The notes beneath the pieces are model-generated. The model had not been told where the DNA came from. It worked only from the letters and a program-made list of their open reading frames with translations, and made no database searches. Made by a program: the position numbers and the translations under genes. This document shows, in pieces, positions 23,901 to 35,861 of a DNA stretch of 64,000 bases. The DNA is from Triglochin maritima (Eukaryota > Streptophyta > Magnoliopsida > Alismatales > Juncaginaceae). The stretch covers positions 7,266,501 through 7,330,500 of the forward strand of contig OY821779.1 of the NCBI GenBank assembly GCA_963682175.1, given 5' to 3'. Position 1 is the stretch's first letter; every line of letters starts with the position of its first letter.

Positions 23901-24541
23901 GAATAAAAATGCAACTTGGCTAGTATTTCTGATTAGATACTGAGGCTTAGATTAGATGATAAAGCTTAAATAGCCATAGCTAATCTTGATGTCTCATTCC
24001 CTCAGAAAACATATTTGCAAAGATTAAGACAAAACCATCACAAAGGAATTGTGATAGTGTTGCATTTTCCTCATCTTATTTGTCAATTATAATGTCAATT
24101 CTTGTACCTGCGCAGGACGAGGTTAATAAGCTTCTCAATGCAACACTTGGTGAAAGGGAGCAGGAAATTATACGCCTATATTATGGCTTAGGGAATGAGT
24201 CCCGTACATGGGAAGATATTAGCCGACAGTAAGCATATCTTTAACCTTTATTTTGTTGCAAACCTAGACTAGCATTAAGTTACAGACTTAAAAAACAGGA
24301 ACAACAGAGCTGAATTTACAGTAGGAAAAGTTACTATAACAATAAGCTGCCTGAAGTTGTGAACCGGTAATTTGAAATGATGAACAAATTTACATATTCT
24401 GCAAGTTCTAATGTGATTTATTTTCCTCTCAGGATCGGTTTGTCACGAGAACGGGTTAGGCAGGTCGGGCTTGTCGCCTTGGAGAAGCTAAAGCATGCAG
24501 CAAGAAGGAAGAAATTGGAGGCCATGCTGGTGAAACATTGA
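20945..24541 (+). CDS. SIG3: Plastid RNA polymerase sigma factor, SIG3/SigC type
   Basis: Nine exons: 20945-21594, 22093-22291, 22419-22511, 23065-23193, 23522-23575, 23669-23746, 23832-23894, 24116-24228 and 24433-24541. All are GT-AG and in phase, giving 495 aa. It directs the plastid-encoded bacterial-type RNA polymerase to promoters. The N-terminal ~80 residues are Ser/Thr-rich and acidic-poor, suiting a chloroplast transit peptide. Then come an acidic stretch (EEEEEE, about residue 97) and an SARQRR-containing linker. Region 2 (about 250-314) carries [27 protein letters not shown] and [10 protein letters not shown], with region 3 after it. Region 4.2 carries [20 protein letters not shown] (about 453-472) and ends KLEAMLVKH. 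The SIG3 assignment rests on the linker and exact C-terminus as recalled for SigC proteins; sigma-70 family membership is certain. The ATG at 20945 was chosen over an upstream in-frame GTG. Confidence 0.9.
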
Positions 24542-25090
24542 TCTGATTCAGAACATTCATATGGAAAATACTGTATATATTGAGGACTAGAAAAATGTCC
24601 ATCATCAATTTGTTCTTGCTTGGTGAAAGATAATCACACGAAAGATAGGAACCAAAATTCTGTGACCGTGTTGGGATCAAATGCAAAGCTTACTGTAATC
24701 TAGAAATTTTGTGTATGAATTTTAAGGAATTAGTGGATGTGTATATATGACTGTAACCTGGCATGTCCCTCCTATGACGAGGTAGAAAACAGGAATACTT
24801 GTCCTGGTGAATTGATTAGTTTAAAATATGAGATAGATACTAAGATATTGGAATGCCATTTTTTATTTATTTAGATTTAAAAATAGAAAAATTGTGTGAC
24901 CTAGGTAGATAAATCATTCGATTTTTTTTCTTTTTCCAGATTTAGAGAGGGAAACTTAAAGTTGCCAAACCTATGGAAAAAAATCCACATTTTGGCTATC
25001 TCTGAAAAATATGCTTATCTTTCTACTTCTTCTCAAAATACATCTGCCTAAACTGTATGAGATCATTTTCTTTCTTACTCTCTTTCTTTC
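24542..25090. other. 3' flank of the sigma-factor gene
   Basis: AT-rich 3'UTR-like DNA. No further gene seen. Confidence 0.5.
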
Positions 25091-25625
25091 AGCCCTCAAA
25101 AATCATGTGATGAACAGTTCATATCGCGCACACATAGAGCAAATCGAGTTTACAATTCTTAACACGGAAATGATTCGAATCATGTTATCATAAAACACTC
25201 TCAAAAATCATGTGTTAGAAAAACACAACTTTAAAAAAAAATCTAAATTATTGAGGACATATCGCGCACACATCGAACTCATCGAGTTTATAGTTCTCCA
25301 CACCGAAACTATTCGAATTCCGTTCGTCATAAAACGTCCTAAAAAATCGTGTAGTAACGGGTTGTGTTTTTTCAAAAAATCTAAATTATCGAGGACATAT
25401 CACACACACATCGAGTTTACAATTCTCCATACTGAAACGATTCGAATTCCGTTCGTCATAAAACGTCCACAAAAATCATGCGATGAAAATTCGTGTATTT
25501 TAAAAAAATCTAAATTATCGAGGTCATATCGAGCGCATATGGAGCACATCGAACTCATCGAGTTTCAGTTCTCGACACCCAAACGATTCGAATTCCGTTT
25601 CACAAGACACCCTAAAAAATCGAGC
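25091..25625. repeat. Tandem array, ~105-145-bp units
   Basis: Four successive copies start near 25099, 25203, 25340 and 25470. Each has an AAAAATCRTG phrase, an A-rich run with 'tctaaatta', ATATCGCGCACACAT or a variant, CATCGAGTTT, and then GATTCGAATTCCGTTCG or a variant. Unit length varies because of internal deletions. No protein is recognised in any frame. Confidence 0.8.
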
Positions 25626-25992
25626 ATATTCTATCGAGTTCCATCGAACCTCTATCGAGCTCCATCGACCACGTCAAAAACAAACTCACCATTAAATTAA
25701 AACAAACTCAACAAACTATTGTCGGAGCTTTATCGAGCTCACATGCAAAAAGAATCGAGCTTATCCAGCACAACAATCGAGTTCCTATCGAACTCATATC
25801 GAGCCCATCGAGCTTCATTGGAAACACAGAAGACCGGTCCGACTTCCATCGATTCAATCTACTCCACAAAACACTAAGTCTAATCCTATCAAGCTCACAT
25901 GCAAAAACAATCAAGCATATCGAGCATAACAATCGCGTTCCTATCGAACTCATATCGAGCCGATCGAGCTTCGTCGAAAACACAGAAGACGT
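25626..25992. repeat. ATCGAGC-rich duplicated block
   Basis: Two direct copies, about 25733-25835 and about 25889-25991, share CAAGCTCACATGCAAAAAC-like DNA, then 'atcgagcttat/atcaagcatat', GTTCCTATCGAACTCATATCGAGCC and GGAAACACAGAAGAC-like DNA. Within and before them ATCGA is repeated every 8-15 bp. It continues the preceding array and probably belongs to the same element. Confidence 0.75.
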
Positions 25993-27884
25993 CCATTTTT
26001 GGTATCCAAACTGTTAGAATTCATACTAAATCCCAAAACCCCAAAATACATTGTTTTTGGCTTCCAAGGGGTGTTGCCCTCTTTTAACCCCCACCACATC
26101 ACCGTTGAGACCCCCGACCAACCCGTCGGAGTGTGCATAAGGATTATGAGTCAATCTCAACACAAAACTCTCAAAATTACTTTCCGAACATGCACAAACA
26201 ACCCCCCCAAAATACATTTGGGTTCGACTACGACGGGGAAGGATTGTGTGAAAGAGAGAGAAGATGAGTGACAAAAATGTGTTTTGGGTGTTTTTAAAGA
26301 CAAATGTATTTTGGGTAGAACGGAAAATAAGTATATTTTTCAGAGGACGTCAAAGTGTGATCTTTTTTCCAGAAGTTGGACTACTTGGAGCATAAAAAGT
26401 TAAAATTTTCCTTTAGAGATTAATACGCCGGACTTAGTAGTCTGACTCATTCTTCTGGAATGAATTGGGCTTAGAAATCTCAGTTCAAGCTTGTCTAGAA
26501 CATCAGATTTTAGTAGTTGTAAAACAATTAGAATTTTCTTTTCATCATTCTCCTGCAACTCATGTGCGTTGACATTGGTTATGTTAAATGATAAAAATGT
26601 TAACCTTTTTATAAAAAAACTTAACGCTTCATTTGAAAAACGTTTTCTTTGAGATAATCATCCGATTAAAATTAAGATTTGGAAAAATAGAAGAGATGTC
26701 ATGAAGTATGCTGACAGATTCTGTGTCTTAAATCTTCGAGTAGCAATTCAAGTCCATGTCTGTGTTCCAACTCCATATTATTAGTGCTAAAGCTTGAGGT
26801 GGTATTCACTTCTTGAAATGAGAATGATCATGTTTTTTTTTAAATTTCTTTCGACTCTCTGCGCTTTTGTCGAGGATGTTAGAAGAAGTGATATCATACG
26901 TAAACTTTGAAAACATAAACTCAGCTTTCTGGACATTCAACAAACAAATGACAGAGACGTAAAATTTAAAAAATGTATTTCTCGCTTCAATCACCTTAAT
27001 GGATACTGATCACACCCTAAGCCGAAAACACACAATCCTCCCACCGTCAGTATATTGTGATAACAAAATTGACAGGTCGATATCTCGAGATATAACTTTA
27101 ACCATATGTCTCAAGCCATATAGTTTAAGATATAAATGTGGTGATATGTGTGGTTTATGCAACGAGGACGGCTTGAATTGCTCGGGTGAAGGTACAAAAA
27201 GATGGAATCGCGTTTGCATCTCAATTTCTTCTCATTGTGGTAACAAAATGAACATCAAATTGGGAATCAAGCGATAGTGTTTGCCTAAATAAGGCAGATT
27301 TTGCCTTCCACATTACTACAACTTTCGTGACCGACCAACATTTGGCCTACAACAGTATCAGATTATGGTTGTATAAGTATTTGCTGTTTCTTTCTTATAT
27401 CTGGAAAATTGAAGTTCACAATCAAATATACGTTAGAAAGGTACTTAACCATGCTCCAAAATAGTAACGGAACCAAGAATTTCAATGAAGGGAGTGAAAA
27501 TATAAAAGAAAAAAAACCATTATAGAAATTTACAGAAAAGTTACAATTCACATTGATGAATTTCATATTTTGAAAATGTATATGATTGCATCGTCATTAA
27601 CTTTACTAAGAATTTATTGTTCAATATAAATTACTAAATTGTCGTTCAACCAATATTTTTTTATTCGATTATGCAGATGGTTCTTAATGATATTCAAAGC
27701 TAAAATTGGCCTTTCAGTGATTGTACATGCAACTGGAAATGTTAAAGCCAATCTTTGTCGTAAATAAACTAGAATGTACAAAGTTTTTTTTCTCAACCAT
27801 TTTCTGCTAAACCACCGATTATTTTTAACTTTGAAAGAAAATGAGCTTAATTTCTTTGTTCCACCGGTAACGGATCATCCAACA
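25993..27884. other. Intergenic, no gene seen
   Basis: A GC-richer block (about 26040-26270) has overlapping open frames on both strands but no domain. It contains CCAAAATACATTT and its inverse AAATGTATTTTGGG (26207 and 26306), suggesting an old element end. The remainder is AT-rich. Confidence 0.45.
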
Positions 27885-28117
27885 TCCAATCAAGAAGAGT
27901 CCTTGTACACGGACGCGGGCGTCACGGACGCGCCTTACGTGGACGTGTTGAGTCAGCGTCCAGTCAGCAAAATTTCTCTTCACGTGCTTTGGTCTTCTTA
28001 AAAACGCCGGTTCTTTAGGTTGAACGATTCTTTTCCCAATACACAGATAGTGCAGACCCTAGGACAGCGTGTAGACCCTTTATTCGTGCAGAGTCCAGAC
28101 TTATCATAATAAAATAT

Positions 28118-28760
28118 TGTTTTTAACTTTTAGGTTGGATCAACTTAATCCAAACAGACACACAACATATTCCGAACAGACAGTCTTCTTATTCCGAATA
28201 GACGCACAACTTAATCCGAACAGACAGACTTCTTATTCCGAACAGACACACAACTTAATCCGAACAGACACACAACATATTCCGAACAGACACACAACTT
28301 AATCCGAACAGACACATAACTTAATCCGAACAGACACACAACATATTCCGAACAGACAGACTACTTATTCCGAACAAAAAGACTTCTTATTCCGAACAGA
28401 CATACTTCTTATTCCGAACAGACACACAACATATTCCGAACAGACAAACAACATATTCCGAACAGACAGACTTCTTATTCCGAACAGACGCACAACTTAA
28501 TCCGAACAGACACACAACATATTCCGAACAGACAGACTTCTTATTCCGAACAGACGTACAACTTAATCCAAACAGACAGACTTCTTATTCCGAACAGAAA
28601 GACTTCTTATTCCGAACAGACAAACTTCTTATTCCGAACAGACACACAACATATTCCGAACAGACAGACTTCTTATTCCGAACAGACGCACAACTTAATC
28701 CGAACAGACACACAACATATTCCGAACAGATAGACTTCTTATTCCGAACTGACATACAAC
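28118..28760. repeat. Minisatellite of ~19-22-bp units (TTCCGAACAGACA)
   Basis: About thirty tandem units share the core TTCCGAACAGAC (or AATCCGAACAGAC) followed by one of a few tails (AGACTTCTTA, ACACAACATA, ACACAACTTA). The tails alternate irregularly. A second short block of the same units lies at 29031-29140, separated by the duplicated gene-like fragment. Confidence 0.92.
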
Positions 28761-28770
28761 TGTTATACAT

Positions 28771-29240
28771 GAAGAAAATGAAGAAGAATGTGATCATTCC
28801 TACATTTTTAAGGATGACTTTGGTCTTGTTTGTTGTATATGTGGAATTACACGCAAAAGCATAGAAAGTGTGTCCAGAAACGGAACAGAAAGTTTGTATT
28901 ATTTATGTAGAAAGATTGTCTTGTTTATGTAGAAAACTTGTCTTGGTTATGTAAAAAGTTTGTCGAGTTTATGTAAAATGTTTGTCCAGATTATGTTGAA
29001 AATTTGTGCAGAAATGGAACAGAAAGTATTCCGAACATACACACCACTTAATCCGAACAGACAGACTTCTTATTCCGAACAGACACACAACATATTCCGA
29101 ACAGACTGACTTCTTATTCCGAACAGACATACAACTGTTGTACATGAAGAAAATGAAGAAAAATGTGATCATTCCTACATTCTTAAGGATGACTTTGGTC
29201 TTGTTTGTTGTATATGTGGAATTATACGCAAAAGCATAGA
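28771..29240 (+). pseudogene. Duplicated gene fragment, possibly from a CLSY/DRD1-type SNF2 protein
   Basis: About 100 bp is present at 28771-28870 and again at 29145-29240, both plus strand. In frame from 28771 it reads a Glu-rich start, then [20 protein letters not shown]. The 'DD.GLVC..CG' pattern recalls the segment just before the helicase domain in plant CLASSY/DRD1-type SNF2 remodellers. That likeness is from memory and the piece is short, so the source is tentative. Between the copies is AT-rich DNA with repeated 'tttatgtagaaa' phrases. It looks like captured host sequence inside the MULE. Confidence 0.35.
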
Positions 29241-29271
29241 ACTTTCTGATTGAACTTTTAACAGTAGAACA

Positions 29272-29508
29272 TCACGCCAAAATCCTCGGAAGCTTTGACA
29301 CCATTGCATCTCGTTCCAGCACATTAACACCTGACCCAGAGGTAGCAAACAAACGGGTGTGATGTCTTTTCTTAACACAAAAACCACAAGAATCGGCATA
29401 AGCAACGTAAAATGTTTGGGCTTCTTCGAAAGAGGGGAAAAACATCCCCTCCTTAGGAACATTTGTCGGCTGCTCCACTTGGAAAGACACATGAACGATT
29501 TCCATCAA
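29272..29508 (-). pseudogene. FAR1 DNA-binding-domain fragment of a MULE transposase
   Basis: A 78-codon frame contains VPKEGMFFPSFEEAQTFYVA followed by YADSCGFCVKKRHH, the opening of the FAR1/FHY3-type WRKY-GCM1 zinc-finger domain found at the N-terminus of MULE transposases and FAR1-related sequence proteins. The remaining zinc ligands and the MULE transposase domain are absent; the frame runs into unrelated DNA and then the minisatellite. Its location just inside the right TIR fits the remains of the element's own transposase. Confidence 0.7.
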
Positions 29509-29801
29509 AGCACAGAGGTAGGACCACAGAAGAGAAGGGAAGAAAAAGGAAGACGCATGTTGAGATTTATAACAAGTCTCCTGTGCTGTGTAGGAGAGCC
29601 AAAATGTTCATGGAAAATGAGTGATTTGAGACGCATTAATGAGGGATGGAGGGATGTAGACATTTGTACGAAACGAGGAATAAAATAAAAAATAAACTTT
29701 TTCTGTGGAGACTGCCAACTCAAACGCGTCTGCTGACTGGGCTGACCACATAAGCGCGCGTCCCGAACGCTAGCGTCCGCTAATCGTTTTCCAATCAAGA
29801 A

Positions 29802-32495
29802 CATCATTAACAGAGTTGAACAAATCAATCAAGCTAGTTAATAAATGATAATATGAACACCGACAAATGTCAAAATTTTCATCATTTGTAAAATATTGAA
29901 TAATTTGAACCATAAAATGTTCAAACTTAAGAAAGATATTTGATTACAACTTTCAAAAAATATTATATATTGCTGACCCTTCGAGGTAAAAAAATCAAAA
30001 TTTCAAGAGTGCGATCTTCCCGTATCCCTTTACCCCTTTGGTTCCATGACTGCTCCAAATAAACCAACATAAATTCAAAAGGTGGCACGGTATGATCACA
30101 AGATGGTGGAACCACTATTAAGGGTTACGGAAGGGATTCAATAATATTTTATTGATTGAATATAATTATTATGAGACCATCACTAATTGTTACCGGACAC
30201 CTGATTATGAGTTTTTTTCTCTTTTACATCAGTTTTCTATGTATCCAACCAACTTTCTTCTCTTTCCTACATTATTCACATCTTAACCACAACTTATCAC
30301 AACTCATCTCTCTCATCCACATCATTTCGGACGATATCTTGGAAAAAAATTAAAAAAAATAAAAAATTCTAAAAAATCAAAACAATTAGAAAATGTATTT
30401 TAAAAATAATTAAACTAATTTTAAAAAATCAAAACAAAAAAATACTTTAAAAATCGTACTGGGTTGATGAGAGAAAAAATTGATGGGTACCAGAAATAAA
30501 ACTGATACTGAAGGGAGAGAAATCTCGTGCTCGCATTGAACATGATGATGGTTAGGGATGATATGAGATTTAACTATCCACGTTTGTTTGACCATCTAGT
30601 CCTTTAGTCTCGACAAATTAATGATATATTCTTTAGTCGCACTGGTCGAACTGCCTTCACAGTTGACATGTAGAAGTTTTTTTATGTAATCCCATCATCA
30701 TGATATATGTATTCCAGCTCTGTCCCCATTTTTTCTTACACTTTCTTGAGACCAATAACGTAGTCAAATAATGCCTTGGTATGGAAATTAATAATGCCGT
30801 AAGTCTAATTTGTTCCCAGACTTGCATGTCGTAGGAGGTTTTCCATCAACATTGATATAAGTATGGAACTACTTGATTGGTTTTTAAGTTGATTTTTTTC
30901 CATTAAGGTGCATTAAAAATAAATAAATAAACTTTATTTATTTTATGGAGCTAACATTTGACCTGACTCTGAATATCCATTGCACTGACATTTCAGATGT
31001 CACTGATATGGTATGCAAGTACAAAAATACTACAGATCAAGTACAAAAATACAGAACTTCAATCGAAAAATTGGTTTAAAACTGCTATTGAATTAATAAA
31101 CGTGCAATGTTAAAAATATCCTTAAAACCGCCAATCAATTAATCAGTGCTACATTAGCTTAGTGAGATACTGTCTAATTTTTCGAAGAGATGTAAGTAGC
31201 ATTAAATAATATCGTTTTTTACTCTCAAGTCTAAGCCATCACAAAAACAAGAGAAGAAAAAAATTGCAAAAAAGTGAATTTACTACGTAACAATTCTTAA
31301 GAAGAAATTGGTAAAACAACTAACATCAACTTTCTTTCCATGGCATTTCCATGGGTTTTATCGAAGAAACACCCTGGAAACATCATTTCCTCTAAGACAC
31401 TAGAGATTCCGTCCGAGTACATCCATAAAAAAGTTCCACAAAAAATAGTTGGTGTAAGCAAGTGGACACCCACCTAACCCACTTGACTGAACCAAAATCG
31501 AGACCACATAATAAGCAATAACCTTGTCATCAACTACATAATGCAGGCAGACAATCCTAGCAGTTAACTGGAAAATACACTCCTGGGTAGGAAGGAGAAA
31601 GAAAACATCAGCTTGAGATATGTTCTAGTAGGAAAATACACATCATTACGTAGAAAAGAGAAGGAAACACAAGTCTTTCAACAGGGATTTAGTTGATCCT
31701 TCGTGTTGACCTGTTGCTTTCTTTTCTTTGGTGTGAGGACCATGACTGTAATTCCATAATTGGCTGCTGAGAGAAAAGTAAAATAAAGTAGCAAGTCAGA
31801 AAGTTTTCAATAAAGAAACACTAAGGAAAGATATGGAACTTTTGACCATTAAAAAAGTTAGGTTCTACTGGAATGATTTCAAAAAATACTGGCGATTTAT
31901 TGTGGTAGTTACATTAATATTCTTTAAATAACTCAAATATTGCCACTAACTTGAGCTTTTCATGAGATTTAATTTATTTAGTACCTTCAAATGCTTTATG
32001 TAAACCTCAAGGATGGGAAGTATGGCAATAATAAGTTGAAATGGCGATAACTACTACTTCAGTAATAGAATACGAATACCAAATTCTTGTCAAAAGCATT
32101 TCACCTAGTTCTCAGTGAGATTGGAAGAACCACTTCTGGAGTGGCAAACAATTTCGGATGCACATACTAACTAACATTAGAAACCCAAAATAAGGTTCAC
32201 CTAAGCACCACTAATACACTTCCAAGAAGTTTCACTCCAGCTTAAGATGGAAGTAGCTACCAAGAAGAACGAAAAGAGAAGTGCAAGTAGGTTTTGATCT
32301 AGAATAAAACAATAGCATGCGAATATTTCTCATTGAAAAATTCCATGATGTTATAGCTAAACTAATCATAGATACAAATGTAATTTCAGCACCCAGTAGG
32401 CTAGAAACTAAGGTACAACTTCCAAACATTTGCGAGGAAAACAAAAACCCCACTATCACTTTCAACTACCCAACTACACCCCCTACCACAATTCC
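29802..32495. other. Intergenic, with a MITE-like repeat near 30168-30570
   Basis: No gene seen. Around 30168 'GACCATCACTAATTGTTACC' and around 30555 a related inverse phrase suggest a short inverted-repeat element. The same CT-rich internal sequence ('ttcttctctttcctacattattcac') recurs inverted at about 59640-59830. The last kilobase is the promoter region of the BAHD gene. Confidence 0.45.
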
Positions 32496-32503
32496 TATAA
32501 AAG
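32496..32503 (+). promoter_or_regulatory. TATA box of the BAHD gene
   Basis: TATAAAAG, 96 bp upstream of the ATG at 32592, preceded by a C/A-rich stretch and followed by a CT/CA-rich leader. Confidence 0.6.
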
Positions 32504-32591
32504 CATCTACCCTTCCCTCCCAGGATTCTCATCACTACAGAAAACAAGACATTCACTAGCTTGAATTCCTACCACTCAAATCTCTCCAACA

Positions 32592-34193
32592 ATGGCATCT
32601 TCACTAAATTTCACTGTCCGCAGGCATGAGGCTGTGTTGGTAGCTCCGGCAGCCCCCACACCACATGAATTTAAGCTCTTATCCGATATTGATGACCAAG
32701 CAGGCTTGCGCTTTCAAATCCCTGTCATCCAATTCTACCGCCATGATCCTGCTCTAGCAGGAAAGAATCCGGCGAGTGTGGTAAAGGAGGCGATTGCGAA
32801 GACATTGGTGCACTACTATCCATTTGCCGGAAGGCTCCGGGAAGCGCCTGGGGGGAAGCTCATGGTAGAGTGCACCGGGGACGGTGTCATGTTCATTGAG
32901 GCTGATGCCGAGGTTCGTATCGAGCAGTTTGGTGATGCTCTGCAGCCACCCTTCCCATGCCTAGAGGAGCTCCTCTTTGATGTGGAGGGCTCCACTGGTG
33001 TCCTCAACTGCCCTTTGCTAACGTTTCAGGTACAAACAAAAAAACTCTTGCAATCCATGTAGTTTATTCATTTTCTATCATTTTTGGAGGTATCCTAGTC
33101 GCAACATGAATACTTGATGAATTTGGGCCTCACTGAATACAACAAATTTTTTTATCAAGACAACACAAATTGGACTATAAGGATGTCAAATTATTAACTT
33201 CTTGTTGAATCATATTGTATGACTTTTAAACCTTCTACTCACTTATTTTATTTTGGAACCATGCAGGTTACCCGATTGAGTTGTGGAGGCTTCATTTTGG
33301 CTCTCCGACTGAACCACACAATGAGCGATGCAGCTGGTTTAGTTCAATTCATGAACGCAATAGGTGAGATGGCACGTGGTGCATCGCACCCCTCCATTCC
33401 ACCAGTGTGGGAAAGGGAGGTTCTTAATGCTAGAACATCCCCACAAATCACATGCATCCACCGAGAGTACGACGAAGTACCCGACACAAAAGGCACAATG
33501 ATGCCCCTCGATGACATGGCCCACCGATCCTTCTTCTTTGGCAAGAGAGAGATTGATGCCATCCGAACCCACCTCCCACTCCATCTACGCAAGCAATCCA
33601 CCTTTGAAGTTCTAACAGCATGTCTTTGGCGTTCTCGCACCATCGCGCTCAACCCTGACCCTGAAGAGGAGGTTCGGGTTCTCTGCATTGTCAATGCTCG
33701 ATCGAAACTCAACCCACCACTGCCCGAGGGGTATTATGGGAATGCTTTTGCTTTCCCCGTGGCTGTCACCACAGCTGAGAAGCTCTGCAGTAACCCACTT
33801 GGGTACTCATTGGAGCTCGTAAAGAAAGCCAAATCAGACGTGACAGACGAATACATGAGGTCGTTGGCTGACCTGTTGGTAATTAGGAACAAACCCCACT
33901 TCACGGTGGTACGAACATACCTTGTGTCAGACGTCACCCGTGCAGGATTCACTGACGTCGACTTTGGGTGGGGTAAGCCAGTTTATGGTGGACCTGCAAA
34001 GGGAGGGGTAGGAGCAATTCCTGGAGTCGCAAGCTTCTATATACCATTTAAGAACACCAAAGGAGAGGATGGAATCCTTGTGCCAGTTTGCCTTCCAGCT
34101 CCGGCCATGGACAAGTTCGTGATGGAGGTGGAAACAATGACTAAAGAGACTGATGACACGACCAGAAGGGTGTTTATTACATCTGCACTGTGA
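32592..34193 (+). CDS. BAHD acyltransferase, alcohol/benzyl-alcohol acyltransferase type
   Basis: Two exons, 32592-33029 and 33267-34193 (GT-AG, phase 0), give 454 aa, the usual BAHD length. The catalytic HxxxD is HTMSD at residues 163-167. The structural DFGWG motif is at 378-382. Both are intact, so the enzyme should be active. The family moves an acyl group from acyl-CoA to an alcohol or amine in the cytosol. The N-terminus ([20 protein letters not shown]), YPFAGRL and [17 protein letters not shown] are typical of the HSR201 / benzyl-alcohol O-benzoyltransferase / anthraniloyltransferase clade, whose members make volatile or defensive esters. The exact acyl donor and alcohol cannot be read from sequence. 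The single intron just before the HxxxD exon is the usual BAHD position. Confidence 0.92.
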
Positions 34194-35861
34194 AAATTAT
34201 GGTTTACTTGGATTTCTGATTGGTTTTAGTTGTTGGAGTGTAATATTCATGTACCAGTAGTACGAGGAAATAAGCCATATAGGGTTAAAAAAATTATCTG
34301 CAATGATATGAATAGGGCTTCTTTTGTAAGTGATGATAAACAGAAGCTATGAGAACAATATCATAAAACTATAACCTTTTTATTATTTGTCCAAGTCCTC
34401 TGTTCATAATCACCATCACCAGCAGCAAGGCTCCACTGGTTTCCAGCACTACCACTAAACCCGATCTCCAATGGCACGTTTGCAACCAGCGACGACAACT
34501 ACTACTGATTAGTTTCACCAATCTCATCATCAACATTTTACATCATATAGCTTGACAATAGATGTGAAGTACAGGCATGCCAACATAGCCAACGCGCATT
34601 GGGTGGTAAAGTCAATCTGTGCATGATCTAATTTACGTGCAAATTTATATGATACATATTACTCTTATATGTTCAAGCCAACAATAAATGCAAGTGATAA
34701 AATCAAGAGTATCCCTTCATCAAAACCAACATACCTAGTAACCCGTCAGTATGGGGCACATGATCATCTGTCATCAAATAAGCTGACTCCTGGAAGTGAT
34801 ACAAGTGAGATGACAGATTTACCTTCTTAAGGACATTTTAGCACAAATTAGTTTTCAAGATGGTCCAGATTACATCTTGAAGACACCTCTCGGTCTCTCA
34901 GATCAATCTAGTATAGGAAATCTCGAGACAACCCTCATCCACAGGAAATGTTATGTCACTTGAAAATGTGAAATTAAATCCTTAAAAATAGAAAAGCCTC
35001 TTCAAAAGAACCCGATATGCCTTTTCCAATAGAGCATTATATGAAATTTTGTTTGGTAGGAGGTCCTAGGCCTGACCACCAAGGACCTCAATTATTCTGA
35101 CGATCTCCAGGAGCTTAATTGGTTGAAGCAACACAAACCAGCACCAACCACCAATGAGACGCACTACATGCATGTAGGACTAGAAGCCCTGTCCAGCATC
35201 AAACCGTGAAGCTAGCATGAGGACTCACGTAAAGGGTCAGCAGTAAAATAACACAATGATACGCCAAATAGTCCCTACAGAGGTTGAATTCGGAAGAAGA
35301 GAGCCTAGAGAAACCAGAAAGGTTCACCTACCGCAATATGTTGCAGGATAAATATTCCTCTTGCAATTGACATTTAGGTATTTCACAATAAACACTCCCG
35401 AAGTGGAGTTAGACATGTTTCAAAGGGATCAGAGAGGCCTTCATTCTATCAGTCACGCTACAGTGCTTGCTTTAAATTTCAGAAATAAAAACAAAAGACT
35501 AAGACAACGATAAACTTAACAGAATCACAACATTACATGAATGGAGAGGTAGAAAAGGCAGTCTTTAAAAACAGTTTAGCATAAAAATACCATGTGAAGA
35601 AACAGTTTAGTCAGAAGAACAATGAAGAAGAGACTGGTGCCTATATGAATAAACTCCTCCAAGCTTTCGCTATCTTGCTGTTCCCATAAGGAAATGTAAA
35701 GCTTTTGCTAGTTCAAATTCTAAGAGAAAAAAGATGGATTGGTTGGAAAAAGGAACACAGAAGAAACCAATAGCACCGGCGCAAAATAACCAAATAACAT
35801 CTCAATTGAAGAATTTTTGAAATTTAAGTTGCCGTACCTTCATTCATACTAGTAAATCTGT
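34194..35861. other. Region between two convergent genes
   Basis: Holds the 3' ends of the plus-strand BAHD gene and the minus-strand Ycf49-like gene. No additional gene or element was recognised. Confidence 0.5.

Larger units (their letters stand above)
27885..29801 (-). mobile_element. Non-autonomous Mutator-like element (MULE)
   Basis: A direct repeat TCCAATCAAGAA (27885-27896 and 29790-29801) flanks a 1.9-kb element. Its ends share an imperfect inverted repeat of about 100 bp: CGGACGC..GCGT..GGACGCGC..TTA.GTGG and GTCAGCA phrases occur inward from 27911 and, inverted, from about 29780. A TSD of 9-12 bp with long TIRs is the Mutator superfamily signature. Inside are a FAR1-domain fragment at the right, a minisatellite and a duplicated unrelated gene-like fragment. 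The transposase catalytic region is missing, so the element cannot move by itself. Confidence 0.75.

Noticed and set aside
27000..27277. Cys-rich frame resembling part of a wall-associated kinase ectodomain
   Set aside because: The cysteine pattern is only loosely similar and no kinase or signal peptide lies nearby.
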